DNA of 10,718 nt from NCBI GenBank assembly GCA_938046115.1, contig CALIXX010000001.1, positions 1-10,718 of the forward strand, read 5' to 3'. Under the pieces are notes generated by a model. It was not told where the DNA came from, made no database searches, and saw nothing but the letters and a program-made list of their open reading frames with translations. The DNA is from an uncultured Candidatus Saccharibacteria bacterium (GTDB lineage Bacteria; Patescibacteriota; Saccharimonadia; Saccharimonadales; Saccharimonadaceae). Below are positions 5,298 through 10,718 of the stretch, one piece after another (positions within the stretch are counted from its first letter, which is position 1; every line of letters begins with the position of its first letter). The position numbers were made by a program, and so were the translations under genes.

Positions 5298-5807
5298 ATG
5301 GCCACAGCTCAGACAACAACTGTAACGGCGCAGAAAATTCAATCCACGCCGCGCAGAATCATCGAGCGCCTCGCTATCATTCTTGCCTGCTGCGGGATTA
5401 TCCTCATCGGCGTTTTTCTCACTCTTGTCGAAGCAATGGGTATCTACATCACGTCAACTGGCTTTGAGGGGACAGAGCCACATGTGTATATCACCATGTT
5501 TAGTATACTTGTCTATTCAATCAACCTCGCCGTGCAAGCTACCTATGTCATTATTCGCACGTTGCGTTCAGCGATTGCGCCATATCGTCAGCAGGCGGTG
5601 GCATGTGTGGCCATTCTTGGTTATTTTGTTGCCCTAGCCGCTGCGTATCTCTACCACCACTATTTCGTTCAAGATGGGTTCGGTCCACACACCTTCCTCC
5701 AGACGACGGCTGGTGCTGCTCTTGGCCTCACTATCTCTGGTCTTGGCTCACTCTATCTGTGGTATGTGCTGCTGCGAACGCGCAAAGGGCAGGTGGTTCG
5801 CTCTTGA
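5298..5807 (+). CDS. Small four-helix membrane protein, gene B (unknown function)
   Basis: This 169-residue protein has a Thr/Gln-rich N-terminus (about 1-18), the RRIIERL stretch at 19-25 shared with the truncated copy at 4513, and four likely helices at about 26-50, 65-86, 100-120 and 136-160, ending in a basic tail (RTRKGQVVRS). AAGGAGG at 5287-5293 lies 4 bases before the ATG, a strong but close ribosome binding site. Its last helix (LGSLYLWYVLLR) resembles that of gene A2. The stop codon overlaps the -35 region of the next gene. No family recognised; no enzymatic motif seen. Confidence 0.8.
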   Translation: MATAQTTTVTAQKIQSTPRRIIERLAIILACCGIILIGVFLTLVEAMGIYITSTGFEGTEPHVYITMFSILVYSINLAVQATYVIIRTLRSAIAPYRQQAVACVAILGYFVALAAAYLYHHYFVQDGFGPHTFLQTTAGAALGLTISGLGSLYLWYVLLRTRKGQVVRS

Positions 5808-5832
5808 GCACCCCCGCAAACTCGGGTATAAT
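5804..5832 (+). promoter_or_regulatory. Promoter giving a leaderless mRNA for the glycosyltransferase gene
   Basis: TTGAGC (5804-5809), exactly 17 bases, and a perfect TATAAT (5827-5832). The ATG begins 8 bases after the -10, about where transcription should start, so the mRNA probably has no 5' leader. No ribosome binding site lies before the ATG. Confidence 0.7.
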
Positions 5833-5840
5833 AGGGCAAT

Positions 5841-7301
5841 ATGGCAAAGCAAGTTGTCGACTACCATTTGTACCGCTGGCGGTATGGCCTCGGCTATGGT
5901 TTTGTAGTGGTAGCAATTATTGCGGCAGTTGTGCTGGCTGGGCTGTTTATCCCCGGTGAGTTGCGGCAGGGTGAGCTCGATAGCGCACTACAAAGCAGCC
6001 AATTATCCTTCCAGAATCTTACTCCTGCTATGGTTATCAATGCGCCATATCATGGCTTGCAAAAATTAAGCTTTGCAGTGCTCGGCGTGACACCACTGTC
6101 GGTGAAGCTACCATCTATGGCGATTGCTTTGATGACAGCGCTTGGGTTACTTCTTCTATTTCGCTCCTGGTTTTCGCGGAACATTGCGCTTATTACAACG
6201 ATTCTCGTGACGATGACGGCGCAGTTTCTTTTCTTGGCGCAAGATGGCACGCCAGCTATACTCTTTAGCTGCCTCACTGTGTGGCTGCTCTATGCCGCAA
6301 CGCGCGCCATTCGGACGAAGAAGTTTCTCTCCACTCTCTGGAAAGTGACGGCCTGTGTGCTGGCGGCACTCCTGCTGTATGCGCCACTTGGTATCTATGT
6401 CGTTGTTGCCCTTGGAGTTCTGGGGGTATCTCACCCGCATGCTCGTTATACAATTCTGCGCGTGCAGCGCAGCCGCCTTGCTCTGGCAGCCGTCATTGGC
6501 CTCGTGGCGATGCTGCCACTTATCTACGCAAGCATCACTAACCATGATGTACTCAAGCAGCTCTTTGGCTTGCCGCTCGAATCAATCAATGTGGGGGCAA
6601 ATCTTCGCCACCTTGGTGTCACACTCTTTGGGCTCTTTACGTCAAACAAATCGTACCTCGTGCAGCCATTGTACTCGGTCGGTATGATCTTGATTATGCT
6701 GATTGGTCTTGCCTCGCTCCTGAGCCACTACTATACAGCACGCAGCTATGCAGCGCTCCTGGTAGGATTGCCGTTACTGGGTGTGGTGATTAGTAATCCA
6801 CAGCTGGTGACCTCGCTCTTTCCGGTAGTGGCGATCATTATTGCATTTGGCGTGGCGTGGCTGATTAACCACTGGTACCAGATGTTTCCGCGCAACCCAT
6901 ATGCCCGGGTGGCTGGGCTGCTGCCTATGACACTCTTAATTGGTGGGCTTGCCCTTACTGGTATTGGGCGCTATGCCGAGACGTATCGCTATAATCCAGA
7001 TGTTCTTGCTCACTACTCGAGCGATGTTAAGCTTCTCAACGACCAACTCCAGGGTGACAATGTGCGCGTCGATCGCCCTATGACACTTGCCGTGACTGAG
7101 ACGGAGCGACCAATGTATGAAATGATTGCTCGCTATAACGACCGATTGCGCGTTGTTACCACTGTGCCCGAGCAGCAAACCGTCTTTACCGCAACGCGTG
7201 CTTACCGCCAGCAACATCAAGATCTCACGCGCCCGGCACATATTATTACCAATGCACGTGCACACGACAGCAACCGGTTTTATCAGTACGAGCCACTATA
7301 G
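5841..7301 (+). CDS. GT-C-type (PMT/ArnT-like) membrane glycosyltransferase
   Basis: This 486-residue polytopic membrane protein has about 10-11 hydrophobic segments up to residue 375 and a soluble C-terminal part of about 110 residues. After the first helix (20-38) comes a loop, PGELRQGELDSAL, where GT39 enzymes carry their catalytic acidic residues. The stretch at 67-94 (NAPYHGLQKLSFAVLGVTPL and on through SVKLPSMA) matches the usual HPPLY...LFG.S..A.RLPSA pattern, and FLAQDGTPAILF (131-142) matches the segment with a second acidic residue. Such enzymes transfer a sugar from a polyprenyl-phosphate donor to lipid or protein on the outer membrane face. The typical Asp-Glu pair and HPP are altered, so substrate and activity are uncertain. 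The start is fixed by the promoter: the ATG at 5841 is at the expected transcript start. The neighbour is convergent, so it is likely transcribed alone. Confidence 0.65.
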   Translation: MAKQVVDYHLYRWRYGLGYGFVVVAIIAAVVLAGLFIPGELRQGELDSALQSSQLSFQNLTPAMVINAPYHGLQKLSFAVLGVTPLSVKLPSMAIALMTALGLLLLFRSWFSRNIALITTILVTMTAQFLFLAQDGTPAILFSCLTVWLLYAATRAIRTKKFLSTLWKVTACVLAALLLYAPLGIYVVVALGVLGVSHPHARYTILRVQRSRLALAAVIGLVAMLPLIYASITNHDVLKQLFGLPLESINVGANLRHLGVTLFGLFTSNKSYLVQPLYSVGMILIMLIGLASLLSHYYTARSYAALLVGLPLLGVVISNPQLVTSLFPVVAIIIAFGVAWLINHWYQMFPRNPYARVAGLLPMTLLIGGLALTGIGRYAETYRYNPDVLAHYSSDVKLLNDQLQGDNVRVDRPMTLAVTETERPMYEMIARYNDRLRVVTTVPEQQTVFTATRAYRQQHQDLTRPAHIITNARAHDSNRFYQYEPL

Positions 7302-7335
7302 GCGTCGTGAGGTGTTTGTCAGTAGGCTACTCACC

Positions 7336-7360
7336 CCTTGGTTTAGAAGGTTTATTATTT
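7336..7360 (+). terminator. Weak hairpin plus T-rich tail after the glycosyltransferase gene
   Basis: CCTT (7336-7339) pairs with AAGG (7347-7350) around a 7-base loop and is followed by TTTATTATTT. The stem is short, so this is only a possible terminator, but it is the only one seen in the 53-base gap between two convergent genes. It overlaps the last codons of the dimethyltransferase gene on the other strand. Confidence 0.3.
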
Positions 7361-8089
7361 CATCTGCATTGCTTGGTAGAGCCACACCCACTGCCTAGAC
7401 TGGAGTTCTGATGGCTTACGCTCAGGGTTGATGCCAAGCTGGGCTCGCGGCAGGGCAGCAAAGCGCCGCGGCTTGGCGTAGTGCTGCGCGACAAACTGGC
7501 TGTACGCTGCCTGCTGATTGCGGGGCAGCCAGGGCTCGGTGCGTGGCAAGAGCTCGAGCAATACCGTATCGACGGCGGGTGGCGGCGTGAAATCTGTCCG
7601 GCGCAAGCGGTAGCGGATCCGCGCCTGCCACCACGGTGCCAGCTGAGCGCCCAGTGCCGCCGTAAAGTGGCGGTCGCTCGGCACAAGCTTTGACGCAAAT
7701 TGGCGCTGGACGATAAGATAGATCGCCTGTGGTGGGGTGGAAGCAGTGGTGAGCATCCGCACGATATCGGCACTGAGTGCAAAGGGGATATTAGCAAATA
7801 CTTTATACGGCTCAGCAGGAAGGGCAAGCTGGCGGATATCGGCCGCGATGATGCGGACATGTGGCACGGCTGCGGTATGTCTGCGCAGGGCATCAAGCGC
7901 ACGTGGTTCATTCTCGACCGCTACTACCTGCTGGCAACGCCGCGCTAAGGCGCTTGTAATGACGCCGCTACCTGCCCCGAGGTCATAAACCGTATCGCGC
8001 CGGCGGATAGTACTATGGCCCAGCAAGATAGCCGCCACGCGGGGGCTACGCAAAAAATGTTGGCCATGGCTAGCAACACGTCGTTTCAT
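7355..8089 (-). CDS. Erm/RsmA-family rRNA adenine N6-dimethyltransferase
   Basis: The 244-residue protein should transfer methyl groups from S-adenosylmethionine to an adenine N6 in rRNA. Visible motifs are GQHFL (9-13), motif I VYDLGAGSG (34-42), motif II AVENEP (57-62), motif III AADIRQL (82-88), catalytic NIPF (100-103), VQRQFASKL (127-135) and RRTDFTPPPAVDTV (163-176). Length and NIPF in place of the RsmA-typical NLPY favour an Erm-like enzyme (23S A2058) over RsmA (16S, about 270 residues), but motifs alone do not settle the target. The ATG at 8089 is chosen over 8140 because an extended -10 box sits 6 bases before it, leaving no room for a leader, and because alignment to the family begins there. 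It is convergent with the glycosyltransferase and divergent from the phosphoketolase homologue. Confidence 0.85.
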   Translation of the reverse strand: MKRRVASHGQHFLRSPRVAAILLGHSTIRRRDTVYDLGAGSGVITSALARRCQQVVAVENEPRALDALRRHTAAVPHVRIIAADIRQLALPAEPYKVFANIPFALSADIVRMLTTASTPPQAIYLIVQRQFASKLVPSDRHFTAALGAQLAPWWQARIRYRLRRTDFTPPPAVDTVLLELLPRTEPWLPRNQQAAYSQFVAQHYAKPRRFAALPRAQLGINPERKPSELQSRQWVWLYQAMQMK

Positions 8090-8095
8090 ACTGTT

Positions 8096-8104
8096 AGTGT
8101 AGCA
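8096..8104 (-). promoter_or_regulatory. Extended -10 promoter of the dimethyltransferase gene
   Basis: Read on the minus strand, TGC-TACACT ends 6 bases before the ATG at 8089. No ribosome binding site fits in between, so a leaderless mRNA is expected. The -35 region is poor, which an extended -10 can offset. Confidence 0.55.
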
Positions 8105-8172
8105 AATAAGGCTATGCGCCGTAAATGTACATAATCTCACTTCGGCCTATTCCGTCAGCAAGCACAAGCGTG

Positions 8173-8178
8173 TATACT
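8173..8178 (+). promoter_or_regulatory. -10 box of the phosphoketolase-like gene
   Basis: TATACT ends 7 bases before the ATG at 8186 and no Shine-Dalgarno sequence is present, again suggesting a leaderless transcript. No clear -35 is seen 17 bases upstream. It lies in the 96-base divergent gap shared with the dimethyltransferase promoter. Confidence 0.5.
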
Positions 8179-8185
8179 AGAAGCA

Positions 8186-10522
8186 ATGGATACGAATGGT
8201 GGGATGACGATGCGCTACCGGCAAGCGGCCTATTATACTGTGCTAGCACAGCATGCACTCTGGCGCACACTGCCAGCTGGTCAGCCGTTACAGCCAAGCG
8301 ATATAAAGCAGCTTTACTCGGATGAGCTCCGGGCAGCACTTGCGGCAGACTTCGCGCTGAGCTTTAGCTTGGCTCAGATTGCGGAGTATGCTCAGTCGGA
8401 TGGCGCAGCGCCGCTCATTATTACCGATCGCGAGCGATGGGCGGCAGCACGCGCTCATGCGCTCGTCTATGATATGTTACAACCTGGCTGCGATATTACT
8501 CGCTCACAAGCGGGGATTGATGTGCTCTGCACGTTAACACACAACCCGCAAACCTCACTGTCTAACGCAATACACCTCTGTGACGCTCGTCTTGGTAGTG
8601 CACTCGCTCAGGCAAGCGGCAGGGCACTTGGCCAACCAGAGCAAATGATCTACTGCTTGGTTGATAGCGCGGTCGCCCAAGACGATACCCCGTGGCACCT
8701 GGCAAAGCTCCTTAGCCCAGCAGCTGACGGCACGATTATCCCGATCATCCAGCTGCGGCCCAAGACACTGCTCGCTACGCTTTCCACCTACGAGCTGCTT
8801 GCACTTTTCATTGGCTATGGGTATGAGCCACGAATCGTTGACTGCACCACAGCCGACCCGCGCCAGCCAGACGCAGACTATACTGCTGCGCTCGCCTGGG
8901 CAACTGAGCGCACTACTGCTTTGCGCCAGCCAGCCCAGCTACGCCCACACAAAGTCCGCCGACCACTGTTGCTTGTGCGTACTCCAGAACAGCTTGAGGC
9001 GTTACTCGCTGAGCACGAAGCACAAGAGAACGCGCCCGCTCCAGCCGAGCATGATAGTGGCGATGTTCAGCCATCAAGCATTGCCCGGGCACAGGCAGCG
9101 CTTGCTCACCGCAAAGCAGATGGTGCTAACTCGAGCCAGGCACACACGCAGGCGTGGCTTGCTCAGATACTTGCGTGGTGTGAGCCAGAGGACCTGTTTG
9201 ACGCAGCAGGCAATCTCACCTTCGCCGAGACGAAGGCCCTGCCGCACACGGCTACGGCTCATACCGATAACGACTTCTCCTTAGGTGCAGCTCAGCTCAC
9301 CGCTACACAGCCCGCCCTATCGGCCACGCAACTACGCCGGCCGGCTATTGAGCCCTATGCGGTCGTTGCGACGCCACCCGGCACACAGCGCAGCAATACG
9401 CTTTCTCGTGTTGGTTCGTATCTGGCCGATCTTGCCAAGGATGCAGCGCCAGATAGTTTCCGGCTGTTTATAAGTCCGTCGCTACAGAGCGGTACGCTCG
9501 CTCAGCGTTTTGCATCACACCCACGAGCCTGGCAGTGGGGCAGTCAGCCAAGCATAGCACCACATGCGTCAGATGGCTACACAATGAGCTACCCAGCAGC
9601 AGGTGCGCTACGCGGTATGCAGCTTGGCTATCTGGAGCAGGGGAGGCAAAGCGTCTTCGTTGGAGCGTCCCTGCATGAAGACATGAGCGCGGCAAGTTGC
9701 TCGTATACCGCAGCCCTATCGAGCCAGCCAAGCAGCGCGCCACTACCTAGCCTCAACACCATCCTCTCGCACCAGAGTGCCGAGCAGGTAACTAATGCGC
9801 TTGATCAGCGAGACGCCCCCACAACGGTCTACTTCCCAGCCGATAGCAACTGCGCGGTGGTGACGCTCGATATGATGCTGTCGAGCGCGCAGGTGATCAA
9901 TATATTGCATGCCAGCGATACTACGCAGCCTACCTGGCTCACCACCAAGGCGGCTCGAGCCCAGATGCACGCGGGTCTTGCCACGTGGAACTTCGCCAGC
10001 CACGCCACCCCAGATATTGTACTTGCCGCGTGTGGCGACGTTGCTACCACAGAGGTACTGGCCGCTATTGAGCTCATCGCTCATTCTTGCCCGGCTGCCC
10101 GGGTGCGCTGCGTCAATATCTCGAGCCTCACGCCGCGTGGCTTTGGCACGCTCGCTCAACCTGTCTCGCGGCGAACGCTCGCGCGCACCGTGACGACAAC
10201 CAAGCCGGTGATTATTGCCTACCCGGGCGAAGAACGCTCTCTCGCGGCAACGCTCTTTGCTTACGGGGTCGATGGTCGGCAGTTTGATATCCACAATTTC
10301 GGCCTGGCACCGTGCGGCGACACGCTCATGATGAGCCTCATTCATCAGCAGGCTAGTCGCTATGATCTTGCCATTGCCGCCGCAACGTGCCTTAGCGCAA
10401 CAGGTGTTATCTCCCCAGACGATGCTCAGCGCCTCACGGAGCACTGCCACGCAGCGATTGAGCAGTGCCTTGCCCACGCACGCGAGCACCACACCGACCA
10501 CCCGATGGTCACCACCTGGTAG
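8186..10522 (+). CDS. Phosphoketolase (XFP) homologue lacking active-site motifs; probable pseudoenzyme
   Basis: At 778 residues this is near the full XFP length (about 790-825) and it appears collinear with XFP to the end. Recognisable stretches include IIPIIQL (184-190), FIGYGYEP (208-215), CEPEDLFD (332-339), SFRLFISPS (424-432), PDIVLAACGDVATTEVLAAI (609-628) and KPVIIAYPG (673-681). XFP normally uses thiamine diphosphate to cleave xylulose-5-P or fructose-6-P into acetyl-P. The cofactor and catalytic motifs appear lost: GPGHGG reads TDRERW (80-85); GDGEAETGPLATSWHSNK reads VDSAVAQDDTPWHLAKL (159-175); the LTGRHG region reads EQGRQS; and the RQDHNGFSHQDPG segment is missing between SLNTILS (522-528) and VYFPADSN (548-555). 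The frame is intact, so the protein seems kept for a non-catalytic role such as binding or regulation. This is from memory of the family, not an alignment. The start follows from the -10 box 7 bases upstream; M7 and M9 are alternatives. Confidence 0.8.
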   Translation: MDTNGGMTMRYRQAAYYTVLAQHALWRTLPAGQPLQPSDIKQLYSDELRAALAADFALSFSLAQIAEYAQSDGAAPLIITDRERWAAARAHALVYDMLQPGCDITRSQAGIDVLCTLTHNPQTSLSNAIHLCDARLGSALAQASGRALGQPEQMIYCLVDSAVAQDDTPWHLAKLLSPAADGTIIPIIQLRPKTLLATLSTYELLALFIGYGYEPRIVDCTTADPRQPDADYTAALAWATERTTALRQPAQLRPHKVRRPLLLVRTPEQLEALLAEHEAQENAPAPAEHDSGDVQPSSIARAQAALAHRKADGANSSQAHTQAWLAQILAWCEPEDLFDAAGNLTFAETKALPHTATAHTDNDFSLGAAQLTATQPALSATQLRRPAIEPYAVVATPPGTQRSNTLSRVGSYLADLAKDAAPDSFRLFISPSLQSGTLAQRFASHPRAWQWGSQPSIAPHASDGYTMSYPAAGALRGMQLGYLEQGRQSVFVGASLHEDMSAASCSYTAALSSQPSSAPLPSLNTILSHQSAEQVTNALDQRDAPTTVYFPADSNCAVVTLDMMLSSAQVINILHASDTTQPTWLTTKAARAQMHAGLATWNFASHATPDIVLAACGDVATTEVLAAIELIAHSCPAARVRCVNISSLTPRGFGTLAQPVSRRTLARTVTTTKPVIIAYPGEERSLAATLFAYGVDGRQFDIHNFGLAPCGDTLMMSLIHQQASRYDLAIAAATCLSATGVISPDDAQRLTEHCHAAIEQCLAHAREHHTDHPMVTTW

Positions 10523-10537
10523 TGGCAGCAAGGACAG

Positions 10538-10550
10538 TAGAGAGACTCTA
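10538..10550 (+). terminator. Small hairpin after the phosphoketolase-like gene, doubtful terminator
   Basis: TAGAG and CTCTA pair around AGA, 15 bases after the stop. No T-run follows, so it is a weak candidate. It is recorded because it is the only structure in the 82-base gap before the next gene. Confidence 0.2.
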
Positions 10551-10588
10551 TGTAACACCTATCGATACCGCCATCACTTTACTATAAA

Positions 10589-10597
10589 TGGTATAAT
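10589..10597 (+). promoter_or_regulatory. Extended -10 promoter of the TrmA-like gene
   Basis: TGG-TATAAT is a perfect extended -10 and ends 7 bases before the ATG at 10605. There is no Shine-Dalgarno sequence, so a leaderless mRNA is expected. No clear -35. Confidence 0.65.
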
Positions 10598-10604
10598 AGA
10601 TGCA

Positions 10605-10718
10605 ATGAGAAAACCAACATTCGTAACAATCCAGCTCGAAAAAATCGTCGGTGGTGGGCAAGCCCTCGGCACGCTTGATGATGGCCGCAAAGCCTTTGTT
10701 TGGGGTGGGTTACCGGGC
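10605..10718 (+). CDS. TrmA/RlmD-family RNA m5U methyltransferase, N-terminal fragment
   Basis: The first 38 codons, beginning MRKPTFVTIQLEKIVGGGQA and ending FVWGGLPG, run off the window. The pattern I-x-K-I-V-G-GGQALG...DGRKAFVWGGLPG matches the N-terminal TRAM domain of 23S rRNA or tRNA uracil-C5 methyltransferases (TrmA, RlmC, RlmD), which typically read GGxGxG...GxxVFVPGxLPGE. The catalytic domain lies outside the window, so which RNA is methylated cannot be told. Other TRAM-domain proteins (for example MiaB-like) carry this domain at the C-terminus, which favours the TrmA/RlmD family here. Confidence 0.7.
   Translation, partial: MRKPTFVTIQLEKIVGGGQALGTLDDGRKAFVWGGLPG

Larger units (their letters stand above)
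4591..5363 (+). repeat. Tandem duplication, copy 2 (dnaB tail remnant, gene A2, start of gene B)
   Basis: The second unit is 773 bases long. It begins with GAGCGCCT and a remnant of the dnaB tail, carries gene A2, and ends inside gene B at the corresponding GAGCGCCT. A 21-base stretch ending at this point (4578-4598 and 5351-5371) is identical between the two gene B starts. Copy 2 is longer than copy 1 mainly through the region between gene A and gene B and a slightly longer gene A. Confidence 0.75.

Noticed and set aside
3860..5371. Gene A/B repeats as an insertion sequence or CRISPR-like array
   Set aside because: No transposase, terminal inverted repeats or regular short spacers; the repeat is a gene-scale tandem duplication.
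8090..8140. Longer start for the dimethyltransferase (17 more residues)
   Set aside because: The extension would place the extended -10 box inside the gene, and family similarity begins at MKRRVASHGQHF.
8186..10522. Phosphoketolase-like gene as a decaying pseudogene
   Set aside because: The 778-codon frame is intact with ordinary codon use, so motif loss without frame loss fits a maintained pseudoenzyme better than neutral decay.
9743..10558. 271-codon minus-strand ORF over the end of the phosphoketolase-like gene
   Set aside because: Antisense to conserved XFP C-terminal sequence, no promoter or ribosome binding site, composition of a shadow frame.
1..10718. tRNA or rRNA genes
   Set aside because: No cloverleaf-like arms, GTTCRA-type T-loop with a matching acceptor stem, or conserved rRNA stretches were noticed in intergenic DNA on either strand; a covariance-model scan was not possible here.

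Overview
The window looks like a join of two genomes. About 1-3,190 is very GC-rich, with G or C at nearly every third codon position, and has actinobacterial gene content and order: the tail of rplI (ribosomal protein L9), a MATE exporter on the minus strand, and the start of dnaB. An Actinomyces- or Schaalia-like organism is the best guess. From about 3,220 to the end, base composition drops to moderate GC and codon use is mixed. The genes there are compact with very short intergenic gaps. Several have a strong -10 box 6-8 bases before the ATG and no ribosome binding site, so their mRNAs are probably leaderless. This fits Candidatus Saccharibacteria (TM7, Patescibacteria/CPR), whose oral members live attached to Actinomyces/Schaalia cells. 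The genus-level calls are inference from composition and content.

The switch falls inside dnaB, at the Walker A codons, without breaking the reading frame. The 470-residue helicase therefore reads as actinobacterial at the N-terminus and epibiont-like at the C-terminus. An assembly or amplification chimera seeded by the conserved P-loop of two co-sampled organisms is the simplest explanation; real recombination between host and epibiont is the exciting alternative.

Actinobacterial side: rplI tail and hairpin terminator (1-129), MATE exporter (276-1730, minus), then a 758-base gap. Its second half holds DnaA-box-like sites (two TTGTCCACA copies 20 bases apart), arranged in an imperfectly duplicated module, plus two palindromes. 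dnaB follows from 2489.

Epibiont side: the dnaB tail leads into an imperfect tandem duplication (3860-4590 and 4591-5363). The ancestral order seems to have been dnaB, gene A, gene B, both A and B encoding small four-helix membrane proteins of unknown function. The duplication joined the start of gene B to the last codons of dnaB at a short shared sequence, leaving a 39-codon hybrid ORF (4513-4632). It copied the dnaB tail because that tail carries the gene A promoter. Next come a GT-C-type membrane glycosyltransferase (5841-7301), a convergent Erm/RsmA-family rRNA adenine dimethyltransferase (7355-8089, minus), a divergently transcribed 778-residue phosphoketolase homologue that appears to have lost its thiamine-diphosphate and catalytic motifs (8186-10522), and the N-terminus of a TrmA/RlmD-type RNA m5U methyltransferase (from 10605).

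The strongest leads are the apparent phosphoketolase pseudoenzyme, the duplication that carries a promoter inside a helicase gene tail, the run of leaderless genes, and the dnaB junction. Recognising the junction matters first, because gene neighbourhoods across it should not be interpreted.
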